From NCBI RefSeq assembly GCF_000016645.1, contig NC_009441.1, forward strand, positions 4,340,001 to 4,404,000: DNA of 64,000 bases, in the 5' to 3' direction. The notes under the pieces are model-generated. The model saw only the letters and a list, made by a program, of their open reading frames with translations. It had not been told where the DNA came from and searched no databases. Below are positions 52,839 through 61,965 of the stretch, piece after piece (the first letter of the stretch is position 1; each line of letters starts with the position of its first letter). The position numbers were made by a program, and so were the translations under genes. Origin of the DNA: Flavobacterium johnsoniae UW101. GTDB lineage: Bacteria > Bacteroidota > Bacteroidia > Flavobacteriales > Flavobacteriaceae.

Positions 52839-54518
52839 TTAGGCGGTTTTCAGCTGGTCTAACTGTCTGCTCAGGTCTTCCTTAATCTTGGCTTTCAGCT
52901 TTTCAAGATTGTCCCAATAGCTGATTACATACTTGAATCCCTTGTTTGGCGAACCTTCAACCGCCTGTATGTATTCCAGTTCCTGTAAGGTCTGGACATA
53001 CTTGAACGCTGAGGTTTTGCTGATGTTGAGCTCCTGCCTGATTTCTCTGGTCGCAAATCGGTGTGTTGTTCCGTTGGGCTGGCTTCTCACATATCCTTTT
53101 AGCTTTTCAAAAAACTGTCTGGTGCTTTTGTCGAGCTCGTCCACTTTGATGATGATGGAGCTGAAGAAAATTTCAACAGCATTTCTCACATCTTCTTCGG
53201 TGGCTATCAGTCTTCCTTTTTCGTCCATTTTTCTCTGGTACTGGTTCAGGATTGCAATCTGGGAAACAAAGTTCTGGAAATGGGCGTTGAGCCTTCTGAG
53301 CATTTTGGCTTCCAGCGGTAGCATGAGCTTATCTGCGTACGGATTCACGACTTCATAACTCTTTAGAACACGCATGCAGTTTCTCAGGAGCTGTTTGGCT
53401 TCCTGCTCACGCTCCGCATTGCTGATTCCTGCATTTTTCTGATTCTGCACTTTGATGATTCTCAAGGTCTGTTCCAAGCTTTCATCCACTCCAAGCACCA
53501 CAGAACGGCTCATGTTATCGTAGTAAACCTCTGCTTTGGTCGTGGCGGTAAGGCTTGCAAAATGGGCTTCAACCTTTTTTACCTTTGCTCTGCTGTTGCC
53601 AAGCGGGTCTTTAACCACCGTTGAACTGTTCAGAAGTCCAGCAGACTGCATTTCCCTGAATGCGAACTGCGCATCTTCATCCAGACCGTCAAAATCCTGT
53701 ATGAGTATCAGCTTGTTGATGAGCTCTTTCTCTCTGTAGTGGTACAGGGATTTGCTTGTGATTCTGGTCATGTTAAGAACGTCTTCCTGAGGCATGCACT
53801 GCGCAATCCCGTTGATGAGGTGTGATTTGCCTTCGCCTGAACTTCCTTGTATCAGCCCGTGCAGAGGACTCGGCATTTTGTAGCTTGAAGCGAGCGTGAA
53901 CAGCAGAATCCTGTTTTCTTCTTCTCCTACAATTCCGCTCTGTCCCAGCAGTTTGTCGATATTCTCGAAAAGCTTGGGTTTAGAAAGGAACTGCACTGCT
54001 TTTTCGCTTGCCTGCGGTGTGAGCTCCTTTTCCGAATACTGGTCGGTTACTGGGTTCATTTCAGCGTTGAAGAGTGATTCTCTGTAGTCTTCCAGAAGGT
54101 CAGTGAACTGCAGAAGGTCAGCCTCCAAAAGCGTGCTGTCAAATCCATGTTTTTCGCTTAGTTCCCTGCACTGGTTTTCTACGCTTGTAAAATCGAACAA
54201 ATCAATCTTTACACGCAGTCTTTTCTGGCTCTCGGCTGGAATTATCTGGATAGTCAGCCTTAGGTTTCCCAAATCCATCGGAAGGCTTCCAATCACAAAG
54301 AAAGTTCCCGTTTTTCCTTTGTAGCTGATTTTGTAGTCGCTTAGAATCTCCAGCTTTGCGATTGCTTTTTCTCTCACTGGATTCTGTAGAAGGTCAGTGA
54401 TTCCGCTAGTTCCGTAGTTCAGCCACATATCGTTCATGCTGTGCCCGTCTGGAAGCTGAATCATGCTTACTGGCAGTTCTGGTCTTATGTTTTGTATCTG
54501 GGTTTTTATGTTTTGCAT
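52839..54518 (-). CDS. AAA+ helicase-like protein (element C)
   Basis: 559 aa, paralogue of 26575-28245. QLPDGHSMNDMWLNYG at the N-terminus, P-loop GSSGEGKS, Walker B LIQDFDGLDE, SRSVVLGVDES, and winged helix REIRQELNISKTSAFKYVQT. More GC-rich codon use than the element B gene. Confidence 0.8.
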   Translation of the reverse strand: MQNIKTQIQNIRPELPVSMIQLPDGHSMNDMWLNYGTSGITDLLQNPVREKAIAKLEILSDYKISYKGKTGTFFVIGSLPMDLGNLRLTIQIIPAESQKRLRVKIDLFDFTSVENQCRELSEKHGFDSTLLEADLLQFTDLLEDYRESLFNAEMNPVTDQYSEKELTPQASEKAVQFLSKPKLFENIDKLLGQSGIVGEEENRILLFTLASSYKMPSPLHGLIQGSSGEGKSHLINGIAQCMPQEDVLNMTRITSKSLYHYREKELINKLILIQDFDGLDEDAQFAFREMQSAGLLNSSTVVKDPLGNSRAKVKKVEAHFASLTATTKAEVYYDNMSRSVVLGVDESLEQTLRIIKVQNQKNAGISNAEREQEAKQLLRNCMRVLKSYEVVNPYADKLMLPLEAKMLRRLNAHFQNFVSQIAILNQYQRKMDEKGRLIATEEDVRNAVEIFFSSIIIKVDELDKSTRQFFEKLKGYVRSQPNGTTHRFATREIRQELNISKTSAFKYVQTLQELEYIQAVEGSPNKGFKYVISYWDNLEKLKAKIKEDLSRQLDQLKTA

Positions 54519-54522
54519 CGTT

Positions 54523-55089
54523 TTAGTTTTTTAGGATTATGATTTCTTCAAGTTCGCATAGTGATTTTACGGCTTCCAAGTGCTGTGGCAGAAGCTCTCC
54601 GTTGTGCATCGCCATAACGGAATCCCTGTTCTCCAGTGCTTTGGACTGCATAAGGCTTGCGCAGTCGATGACCGTTGGAGCGAGATAGAGCCTCTTGGTC
54701 AGCGGACTGGGATAAGCTGGATAGATTCCTTCACTGTTGAGGTATTCTTGTTTTGGCGTTTCAAGATTGAAGCGCAGAGCAAAGTAGTTTACAATTGTAT
54801 TCTCTTTGTCAACCAGCGGAAAAATCAGTCCGTATCTGCCAAATGCTGTATAGGCTGTGAAGTCTTCCTGTCTGACGCCCGCATCACTCTTTTTAAGCAC
54901 TCCTAGAGCCTCAAAATCATCTTTGAACTCTTGGGTTTCTCTATGGTGGAATTGTCCTGAATTGAAGCCGATTCTAAGTTCTGCATAGTCCAGTCCTATC
55001 TTTTTCAGATAGTCTTTCGGTTTTATCGCTTTGGAGCTTCTGATGCCAGTTTCAAATGACTGGAAAAGTGTTTCTAATGTATTTTTCAT
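54523..55089 (-). CDS. Toprim/primase-like N-terminal protein (element C)
   Basis: 188 aa, paralogue of 28250-28813: GRYGLIFPLVDKE, YFALRFN, AMHNGELLPQHLEAVKS, ending IIILKN. Stop and the helicase start are again 4 nt apart, so the Toprim split is conserved. Confidence 0.65.
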   Translation of the reverse strand: MKNTLETLFQSFETGIRSSKAIKPKDYLKKIGLDYAELRIGFNSGQFHHRETQEFKDDFEALGVLKKSDAGVRQEDFTAYTAFGRYGLIFPLVDKENTIVNYFALRFNLETPKQEYLNSEGIYPAYPSPLTKRLYLAPTVIDCASLMQSKALENRDSVMAMHNGELLPQHLEAVKSLCELEEIIILKN

Positions 55090-55287
55090 AAGTTATTTTT
55101 TAGTTTTTTTAGGTAATTTTTGGGCATAAAAATCCCGCTTCGATTATTAGGTCGAATAGTCAATTGAAACATGTTTGTGATTTTTAGAGCTTGCTGTTCA
55201 GCTTTACAGTTTGCTCTATTTCCATTCTTTAGCTGTCAGAATGGCGAAAGGATTCTTGCAATAATCTTTTCCTTTGATTTTGTTTGA

Positions 55288-55295
55288 CAAAGGTA
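55288..55295 (-). promoter_or_regulatory. -7 box of element C primase operon
   Basis: Minus-strand TACCTTTG fits TAnnTTTG, about 200 nt upstream of the primase-like start. No second box could be matched with confidence. Confidence 0.35.
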
Positions 55296-55317
55296 AGTGA
55301 TTTTTTTGAGTTTTTTT

Positions 55318-55527
55318 TCTTACCTAACTCAATCACGTTATGTAAACGGCTCAACATGAACAACTTAAACCCTAAGATATAAGCAAAGCATTGATTTTAA
55401 ATAAGTTGATTTTTCATCATTTTTTCAATTGTTAAAATGCATTATAAATATTTAACATTTATTAATATAAAATTAACACTATTGACTGCTGTTTTTTTAA
55501 ATTTAATCCGTATTACCTAACTCAATT
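55318..55527. repeat. Direct repeat TTACCTAACTCAAT
   Basis: TTACCTAACTCAAT occurs at about 55321 and 55512, some 190 bp apart, between the primase-like gene and the small integrase. AT-rich in between. Could be iterons or a recombination site for the small integrase; the rest of the 477-bp gap shows nothing else. Confidence 0.4.
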
Positions 55528-55566
55528 CAGTTAGATAAGCTTAAAAAAGAAATCTATTTCTTACTT

Positions 55567-56142
55567 TTAAACACTCAGATACAGATTGCTGATTTCCTGT
55601 TCTCGGATTCCAAGATAGATTTTAGTGGTCGATACACTCGAATGGTTGAACAGCTGAGACAAAAGCAGTAAGGCTTGGTCACTGTACTTATTGACCTCCC
55701 AAATTCTCCTTCCTAAGGTTTTTCTCATAAAATGGCTTGAATACTGACCTCTTACGTTGTATCTGGCAAAAATGTCTTTCAGCTTGCTGTTCACATACTG
55801 GATGCTGAACGGCTTATCTCCTGAGCGGTTGGCGAACATCAAATCATTTTCGCTGGCTTGGAGCTGATTGAACAGACGGCTGAGGATAGTCTGCAGTTCT
55901 GGGTTGATGGTCACTTTTCTGGTCTTTTTGGTCTTCTTCTCCGTAATTGTGAAGTAATCCTGATTCAAAACCTGATTCCATCTTAGTTGAAGAAGGTCTG
56001 AAATTCTAAGACCAATGTAAGAACCTGTTGCGATGAGTAGCGCAAATTTCAGGTCATTATCACGCTCCAGCTTCAAGACGATGGTCTGCATCTTGTCCCA
56101 CTCTAAAAAATCACTTGTTGTCTTTTGTCCTTTTAATGCCAT
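55567..56142 (-). CDS. Small tyrosine recombinase (catalytic domain only)
   Basis: 191 aa from ATG 56142 (seven more codons are open upstream). Arg in IGLRISDLL, Lys in KKTRKV, HFMRKT, FNHSSVSTT and Tyr in KIYLG: a complete active site. The N-terminal core-binding domain is missing, as in short integrases of Bacteroidota elements. Distinct from the Int1/Int2 family. Confidence 0.85.
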   Translation of the reverse strand: MALKGQKTTSDFLEWDKMQTIVLKLERDNDLKFALLIATGSYIGLRISDLLQLRWNQVLNQDYFTITEKKTKKTRKVTINPELQTILSRLFNQLQASENDLMFANRSGDKPFSIQYVNSKLKDIFARYNVRGQYSSHFMRKTLGRRIWEVNKYSDQALLLLSQLFNHSSVSTTKIYLGIREQEISNLYLSV

Positions 56143-56359
56143 AATTCTCAATTTTAGTTTCACTTTTCTACCTTAATATATGTATCTGAAAGCGGTCGAT
56201 TCTTCATTATTTGTAAACCGTTGATTTCATTAGGTTTACATGGTCGCTTTCACTTCTTTTGAAAAGTGAAACAAATTTCCAGGTCTATTTTGGATTAGGC
56301 AAGAAAAATCCTGGATTTCCTGGGCTCACGGATTTTTAAATCATTTCAGAGCACAAAAA

Positions 56360-56380
56360 AACGAGGTCTTTAGCCTCGTT
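56360..56380 (-). terminator. Terminator
   Basis: AACGAGG/CCTCGTT stem followed on the minus strand by a T-run; downstream of the HUH-like gene ending at 56500. The rest of 56143-56499 has no feature that I can support. Confidence 0.7.
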
Positions 56381-56499
56381 CTTTGGATTGTATCAATCGT
56401 GAAAACTCTGAAAATTCTCTATCGGTAAAATTTTCTCTTTTAAAACTGATGGGAAGTTTGAGCGGTTCGGTCATCAGCACTCGTTTGAGCTGGGAAAAC

Positions 56500-57150
56500 T
56501 TAAGCCTGACTCTCATCTTCTTTGGTGTTGGCAGTGTTGCTGATAAAATCCCAGTCCTCTCCGTTCAGCTTTTCTTTGCTCATGTAGAACAGTCCAGCTT
56601 TGTATCGGTCATAAATGCTCACATCGGTTCTGTCGTAGTTGAAGTACTGCTGAATGTCGGTCACAATCTGCTCATGAAGCTTTTTATTTCCGATATGGAT
56701 AACGAAATGATTGTGGTGACCGCTTCTGTTGGCAAAAGGTTCTGTCGTAAAGAACAAGCGCAGTTCCGTTGAATCCTGATATTTTTTGCTCAGATAATCA
56801 TAAAGCCCGTGCATCTGCTTAAAACAGCTGGTCTTGTTGCGCTCCGCTTTGTAAGCTACCGTGAAGAAGAAACTCCAGCCCATCTGCCAGAAGGTATGTT
56901 GCAGGCTCTCTTTGTCTGCCAGACAATCAATGAGGTTTCTCATGGATTGATTTTCTTGTCTTAGGACTTTGTTCTCATCGAACATCATTTCGCTGTCAAA
57001 ATATCTGGCATGGTCACTCGGAAATAATCTTTTTCCGTTTGGCTTTTTAGTTTCAGAAAATAGGTCTTCATTCTTTTTGTAGAATCTGTAGATAGTGCTT
57101 TTGCTTGCTTTGGTGCTTATTGTAAATTTCTTTAAATCTTCATATTTCAT
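56500..57150 (-). CDS. Rep-like HUH protein
   Basis: 216 aa. N-terminal HTH (ISTKASKSTIYRFYKKNED). In the middle, RLFFTTEPFANRSGHHNHFV gives an HxH(F/V) metal motif, and downstream YKAGLFYMSKEKLNGEDWDF holds a candidate nucleophile Tyr. This order is typical of HUH rolling-circle initiators or related relaxases. With the small integrase it may form a plasmid-like or integrative unit at 55.5-57.2 kb. Confidence 0.55.
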   Translation of the reverse strand: MKYEDLKKFTISTKASKSTIYRFYKKNEDLFSETKKPNGKRLFPSDHARYFDSEMMFDENKVLRQENQSMRNLIDCLADKESLQHTFWQMGWSFFFTVAYKAERNKTSCFKQMHGLYDYLSKKYQDSTELRLFFTTEPFANRSGHHNHFVIHIGNKKLHEQIVTDIQQYFNYDRTDVSIYDRYKAGLFYMSKEKLNGEDWDFISNTANTKEDESQA

Positions 57151-57581
57151 TTTGTTGATTGATTAGTATATCGTTATTGCTTAGATACAGGAACTCCATA
57201 CAAGAGAGTTAGTCAAGCATCTTTACAATAAATACTAACGAATCTGGAAAAGTGTAGCTTTTTGGTACTTTTTTTTAAAAAAAACTTTTTTGATTAGGAA
57301 AATAACTGTTCCAAAATGAGACACTGGTCTGGGAAGTTTCAAAAATTGCGGAATTTTCGATTGAAGCATCGATGGGTATTTGTTGATGTTAGTGTACATC
57401 TGTGGTCACAGGCAGGTAACCTGAATCTTAAAATCTGGGTATTTGGTATCAAAACAGGCGATTCGGGGAGGGAGGGTAGCCATAAAAACCGTTTTTTTAT
57501 TCTATTGATACTTCCAGCAGATACAGGATAATCTGAGTTCTATTTTAACGGTTTGGTACACTTTAAACTACTATAAAAGCA
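57151..57581. other. Gene-free gap
   Basis: About 430 bp before the RHS cassette 3 terminator. The part 57310-57530 is more GC-rich than its surroundings but holds no supported frame or repeat. It may contain the right edge of the 55.5-57.2 kb unit. Confidence 0.4.
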
Positions 57582-57608
57582 AAAGCCACTCCGTTATGGA
57601 ATGGCTTT
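57582..57608. terminator. Terminator of RHS cassette 3
   Basis: AAAGCCACTCC/GGAATGGCTTT, same hairpin as at 17553-17580 including its left flank. Confidence 0.75.
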
Positions 57609-57624
57609 CTAAAAATTTAAGAGA

Positions 57625-58080
57625 CTAGTTATTTATAAAAGTATCATAATAAAAATCATCTCCATTTTTTTGCTTTTTGGCAAATATGACAGTATTAGGA
57701 TAAAGAACAGTATATCCCTGCTCGTTCATTAGGCGATGGATATTAACATCTTTAGAAGTTGACTTTTCTTTTTTAGTTATAATATTCCCTTTTACATAAA
57801 GGTATAACCTGTCACCATCATCCAATACATCATCATATTTAATCTTTGTCACTCCTTCTATTTCAGAAGGAAATCTAGGACCTTCAAAAATAAATAATTT
57901 ATCATAATCAAATTTAATGTTCTTATCCAATTTAATTTCATAAGTTTTTTGTATGTCAACTGAGGTTGATTTAATTAAATTTTCAAATGTCGAATCTGTC
58001 GCATTATCTTCAAAACATGAAGTTAGAGTAAAAAAAACAATTACGACATTAATTATTCTCAAGGTTTGTTTTATCTTCAT
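57625..58080 (-). CDS. Putative lipoprotein immunity protein for RHS toxin 3
   Basis: About 151 aa from Met at 58080 (an earlier Met at 58092 is possible). Signal MKIKQTLRIINVVIVFF and LTSC lipobox. Mature part charged, beta-rich. Overlaps the toxin tip gene end, the cognate-immunity position; a periplasmic location implies that the toxin acts in, or passes, the periplasm. Confidence 0.65.
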   Translation of the reverse strand: MKIKQTLRIINVVIVFFTLTSCFEDNATDSTFENLIKSTSVDIQKTYEIKLDKNIKFDYDKLFIFEGPRFPSEIEGVTKIKYDDVLDDGDRLYLYVKGNIITKKEKSTSKDVNIHRLMNEQGYTVLYPNTVIFAKKQKNGDDFYYDTFINN

Positions 58081-58861
58081 CGCTGAATCCATTTCTATCT
58101 AAGTTATTAAGTATTTGCATACTTGCATTATATTGTTTTTCTGATATTTTTTTTCTGGATATTGAAATATTTCCGTTTTTATCTGTACTTACTTCCCATA
58201 AACCTTTTGTTCTTTGCACATTTAACACCTCTTTAGCTATGTCTGTTTGACTAGTAAACTCATTTCCTATTCCTTCTGAAATCTGACGACCTATTTCATT
58301 GTTTAACAAATCTACTACAGAATCAGCATAATCTGCATTCTGAACTAATGGTTCATTAAAATCAATTGATAAAGAAGTGAAAATCTTTGCTCCTTCATGC
58401 GCATTTCCAGCTTGAGTAGCAATCTCTTCTCCAAATCTAGTACTCATAGTCGCTGACCATAAAGAGTGTCTAAATGCATTACTCTCTGAACCAATACCTC
58501 CAGACATATTTCCATTATCTGTCATGTGTCTGGCAATACGACCACTAACACTCGAAATATTTGTACTTCCTCTTTCTATTGAACCAATAGAATTAGCGGC
58601 AATTGGATGAAAATAAGCAAATGCCACAGAAGCTGATTTCTGTAAGTTACTATTAGCAGGTCTTGTCATTAAACTTGTTTCTCCACCAACTCCTGTCATT
58701 CGAATTGCTTCTAAACCTTCTAATTCTCTTGAATCAACAACTCTATTCTCAGAAAAATTATAAGGTGATTGAAAATTATACTTTTCCGCTAACGGGTCTA
58801 AACTCATAAATCTTCCAATAGCGTAATCATAATTTCTATACTTAAAGCTGTCCCAGTTCAA
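58049..58861 (-). CDS. Orphan RHS C-terminal tip 3 (NAFRH-type toxin)
   Basis: 270 aa counted from a TTG at 58861; the first ATG is 58807, so the true start is unclear. RHS core YRNYDYAIGRFMSLDPLAEK, then a toxin domain with ESNAFRHSLWSA ... QAGNAHEG ... DLLNNEIGRQI, a His/Glu/Asn pattern that suggests a metal or hydrolase site (resembles DUF6973-type domains). Upstream KYKFQGQE-like core lacks a start. Confidence 0.7.
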   Translation of the reverse strand: MNWDSFKYRNYDYAIGRFMSLDPLAEKYNFQSPYNFSENRVVDSRELEGLEAIRMTGVGGETSLMTRPANSNLQKSASVAFAYFHPIAANSIGSIERGSTNISSVSGRIARHMTDNGNMSGGIGSESNAFRHSLWSATMSTRFGEEIATQAGNAHEGAKIFTSLSIDFNEPLVQNADYADSVVDLLNNEIGRQISEGIGNEFTSQTDIAKEVLNVQRTKGLWEVSTDKNGNISISRKKISEKQYNASMQILNNLDRNGFSDEDKTNLENN

Positions 58862-59054
58862 TGATAACTCATCCTGACGCTCTTGACCTTGGAACTTATA
58901 CTTATAGGGTTCTGTAAACCTTTTTTATACAAAACAAACCCTTGTAAAAAATCTCAATATAAAGAACGTCCAGCAACATTTTCCTATAATACGAAAGTAG
59001 ATTTAGTTCGGTTATTTTCCTAATAAAAAATCTGGTTATTTATCCGACAAAAAA

Positions 59055-59073
59055 AGCCCTCATTTCTGAGAGC
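59055..59073. terminator. Possible terminator
   Basis: AGCCCTCA/TGAGAGCT imperfect stem preceded by an A-run, downstream of the DUF4276 gene (minus strand). Confidence 0.45.
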
Positions 59074-59106
59074 TTATATTATCTTAAATTAATAAGAATT
59101 TATTGT

Positions 59107-59790
59107 TTATGCAAGTATTTTTAAAATAAGGGTTTCGACCCATGCTTTGAATCTTGGACACTTCTCCATCATGGCTTCAATCCCAACCATAATTGAAATG
59201 GCATCTCCATCGATAACTTTTTCATACTTTTCCCCTTGTTTCTCTAAAATTCCAATTATTCTTTTAGATGGTGCTGTAACAGGGCTGTCATTAATATCTT
59301 CAGGTGTCTGATAGCGGGGAGAAATTGCTTTTAAATCTCTAAGTACTCTCGGATTATCATATTGAAATTCAAAACCTTCATCAGAAGAAAAAAGCAGTGC
59401 TTCAAATTCATGTAACTGTATATAGGGAATAAAATTTTTTGTACTGATTCCTTGCGAAGCCAAATCATCTTTAAGTCCATCCTCCATTAATACAACACCA
59501 ACTTTTGAGTTTGTTTGATCAATTTTTGCTTCTTTGTACTTCGGAAAATTATGTTTTTCCAGGAGACCGTAATAATCAAAGAATGTAGTAACAATTTTTT
59601 CTTTATCAGCAAGGTGGTTCCTAAGCTCAGGAAGTAATTTTGAATATTTTACAATACCGCCTGCAGAATGCTTGATAGGTGTAATCTCAATATATACATT
59701 CTCAACTTTAGATTGTATATATGGCACTAAGATCGAATAAAAGACTCTAACTTCCGTTTGCCCTTCAACTATAATGTGTACTCTTTTCAT
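59107..59790 (-). CDS. DUF4276 Toprim-like protein
   Basis: 227 aa. VHIIVEGQTEVRVF (Glu9) and TTFFDYYGL with later LHEFEALLFSS are hallmarks of DUF4276, a Toprim-fold nuclease family. Starts one base after the AAA ATPase stop. ATPase plus Toprim pairs resemble PARIS (AriA/AriB) and OLD systems; AriB itself is DUF4435, so this is a related but different pairing. Confidence 0.82.
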   Translation of the reverse strand: MKRVHIIVEGQTEVRVFYSILVPYIQSKVENVYIEITPIKHSAGGIVKYSKLLPELRNHLADKEKIVTTFFDYYGLLEKHNFPKYKEAKIDQTNSKVGVVLMEDGLKDDLASQGISTKNFIPYIQLHEFEALLFSSDEGFEFQYDNPRVLRDLKAISPRYQTPEDINDSPVTAPSKRIIGILEKQGEKYEKVIDGDAISIMVGIEAMMEKCPRFKAWVETLILKILA

Positions 59791-59791
59791 C

Positions 59792-60886
59792 TTAATATGG
59801 CTGTCCTTTAATTATGTTTTTCAGCCAAAGATCTCCCAATGTAAAATCGGACAACCAGCCTTCTAAATTTTCTTTTTCTAACCTGTTAAAAACAGATTGA
59901 CCGTCCACTCTGTCAACAGTAATTATGTTCTCAGGTTCAAAATTCCCTACCAGATTTACCGACTGTGTTGATATAATGATTTGACTTTTAGCAGATGCTT
60001 TCTTTATCAACCCTGCCAAAGTATTTATTGCAACAGGATGAAGCCCAAGTTCAGGTTCATCAATGATTATTACTTGTGGCATATTAGGTTGCATTAACAA
60101 AGTCGCCAAAGCAATAAAACGCAATGTCCCATCAGAAAAATGTGATGCATTAAATAAAATGTCTGGATGGTTGATTTCAGTCCACTCTAAATTAATTCTG
60201 TTCTCATTTAATCTGTCCGGCTGTAATTGAAATCTTTCAAAGTACGGAGCAACAGACTTAACAACATATTCAATTCTCTTAAAGTGCTTCTCATATCTTT
60301 CCTGCAGTAAATACAAGAATGCTCCAAGATTTGCCCCATCTTCTCTTAATGCAATATTATCATTTATATCGGCAGGAGTTCTAAGAGGCGATGTATCGCT
60401 CGTATCATGGAAATGATATATTTTAAAACTAGATAAATATTGATTTATATAAGTGGGAATAGAACCTTTAGCAGATCTCAATTTACTCTCTTTAGAATTC
60501 CTGCTAATATTCTGAGGATACCAAACACCTTTAACCGAAAATTGAGAACCTTTCTCACTATTAAAAAATCCCGTCTCATCAGCCAATATTAAACTGTTAC
60601 TTTCAGTTGGCTGTAATGTGAAACCGTACGCATTTGTATTATCAAATTCAAGTCTTCCTTTTATTTCTCTAGTATTTTTACTGCCGAAATGTAAAAAGGT
60701 TTCTGCCCCCTTTCTTATTGAATAATTTTCTAGTCTTTCCTCATAAATATTATTCACCATCTTGAAAAAAGATATGAAATTTGATTTCCCAACACCATTT
60801 GAACCTATTAAAACATTAATAGGATCTAAGAGGAAATGAGCTTCCTTTATAGATTTGTAACCGTCTATATGAATATAATTTATCAT
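59792..60886 (-). CDS. AAA_21/ABC-type ATPase partner of DUF4276
   Basis: 364 aa. Walker A GSNGVGKSN (about 28-36), signature SHFSDGTLRF, Walker B VIIIDEPELGLHP and H-loop-like IISTQS (Gln in place of His). First gene of the pair. RecF/AAA_21 ATPases of this sort sense invaders and gate a Toprim effector in PARIS-like systems. An inverted repeat CCTATC/GATAGG (60944-60957) lies 58 nt upstream. Confidence 0.85.
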   Translation of the reverse strand: MINYIHIDGYKSIKEAHFLLDPINVLIGSNGVGKSNFISFFKMVNNIYEERLENYSIRKGAETFLHFGSKNTREIKGRLEFDNTNAYGFTLQPTESNSLILADETGFFNSEKGSQFSVKGVWYPQNISRNSKESKLRSAKGSIPTYINQYLSSFKIYHFHDTSDTSPLRTPADINDNIALREDGANLGAFLYLLQERYEKHFKRIEYVVKSVAPYFERFQLQPDRLNENRINLEWTEINHPDILFNASHFSDGTLRFIALATLLMQPNMPQVIIIDEPELGLHPVAINTLAGLIKKASAKSQIIISTQSVNLVGNFEPENIITVDRVDGQSVFNRLEKENLEGWLSDFTLGDLWLKNIIKGQPY

Positions 60887-60943
60887 TTTTTTTCTGATTA
60901 TGATTCTAATACTACTTTCATTATCCTTAATTAGATAACACTA

Positions 60944-60957
60944 CCTATCTTGATAGG
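60944..60957. promoter_or_regulatory. Inverted repeat upstream of AAA/DUF4276 operon
   Basis: CCTATCTTGATAGG, 6-bp arms, 58 nt before the ATPase start. Operator-like by position only. Confidence 0.35.
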
Positions 60958-61085
60958 CTCATTAAGCATTAAAACAAATGGAATTTTATAGCGAATGTAA
61001 CTTAAAAGTGCTAATTTTCAAAAAAAGTCAATCCATTATTTAGAATAGTTACCAAAAAATTCTTGATACTTTGGGCTTAATTCGC

Positions 61086-61955
61086 TTAAATACTTGGAAA
61101 ATATCGATTAATTATTTCTCTCTGATGCGAGCTGTTTACTTTGATATATTTTTCCGTAGTTCCCGGCCATTTATGTCCCGCCAGTTCCTGAGCCTTCTCT
61201 AAAGAAATATTTTTCTCATTGAGCCAGTTGCAGATCACGCTCATTCTAATAGTCTGCGGATTGAGTTTCCGATCCGGAAACAATCCCCTTAAAGGCTCAA
61301 TCATTGCATGGATACTGTCGACCGACATAGGCTTGCCAAGCTTTGTAATAATTAGTTTTTCGGTTTTACAGCGAAGCATTTCCAATCTGGTTTCCTGCAG
61401 GTAATTGAAAAACAAAATCATCTGCCTTGGCACTAGGTTCATTCTTCGTTTATTGAGATTTTTAGAAGCTTTGATATAAACCGTCCCATTATCCAAATCA
61501 ATATCTTTTACAGTAAGCCTTATAATTTCATCGCTTGTCAGTCCCTGATAGATCAGAAGGGACAGTATTACCTTATTCCTGATATCCAAATGCCTGTAAC
61601 GGTTCTCACGCTCCAAGAGCAGTTGCAGTTCTGGACTGCTGAACAGATCCTGCACCTGTATCGCCTGATTGCTGTTTACTTTTATATTCAGGCGTTTGCA
61701 CGGATGGTCATTCCTGTAACCGCTCATTACCAAATAATCATAATACTTTTTGATTGCCGATAAAATGACAACACGATATTTGCTATTGGACTGCCTTGTG
61801 CTTATTTCTTCCATATACTTGACGATATTTCCGTATTTGTACCGCTTGGCTTTCGGATTTAATTTTAAAAAGTGATTGATAGCAAACAAATAGCTTGATA
61901 CGGTCTGTGGGCTATAACTTTGGAGCAGGAACTGCTCTAGTGTCTGTTTTGGCAT
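61086..61955 (-). CDS. Tyrosine recombinase Int2, degenerate (element D)
   Basis: 289 aa. YQGLTSDEIIRL and QTIR as in the other Int2 proteins; AGHKWPGTTEKYI kept. Closest by eye to the element B copy in its C-terminal 60 residues (LNPQTIRMSVICNWLNEKNI). Ten nt after Int1. Confidence 0.85.
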   Translation of the reverse strand: MPKQTLEQFLLQSYSPQTVSSYLFAINHFLKLNPKAKRYKYGNIVKYMEEISTRQSNSKYRVVILSAIKKYYDYLVMSGYRNDHPCKRLNIKVNSNQAIQVQDLFSSPELQLLLERENRYRHLDIRNKVILSLLIYQGLTSDEIIRLTVKDIDLDNGTVYIKASKNLNKRRMNLVPRQMILFFNYLQETRLEMLRCKTEKLIITKLGKPMSVDSIHAMIEPLRGLFPDRKLNPQTIRMSVICNWLNEKNISLEKAQELAGHKWPGTTEKYIKVNSSHQREIINRYFPSI

Positions 61956-61965
61956 AGCTGATTAT

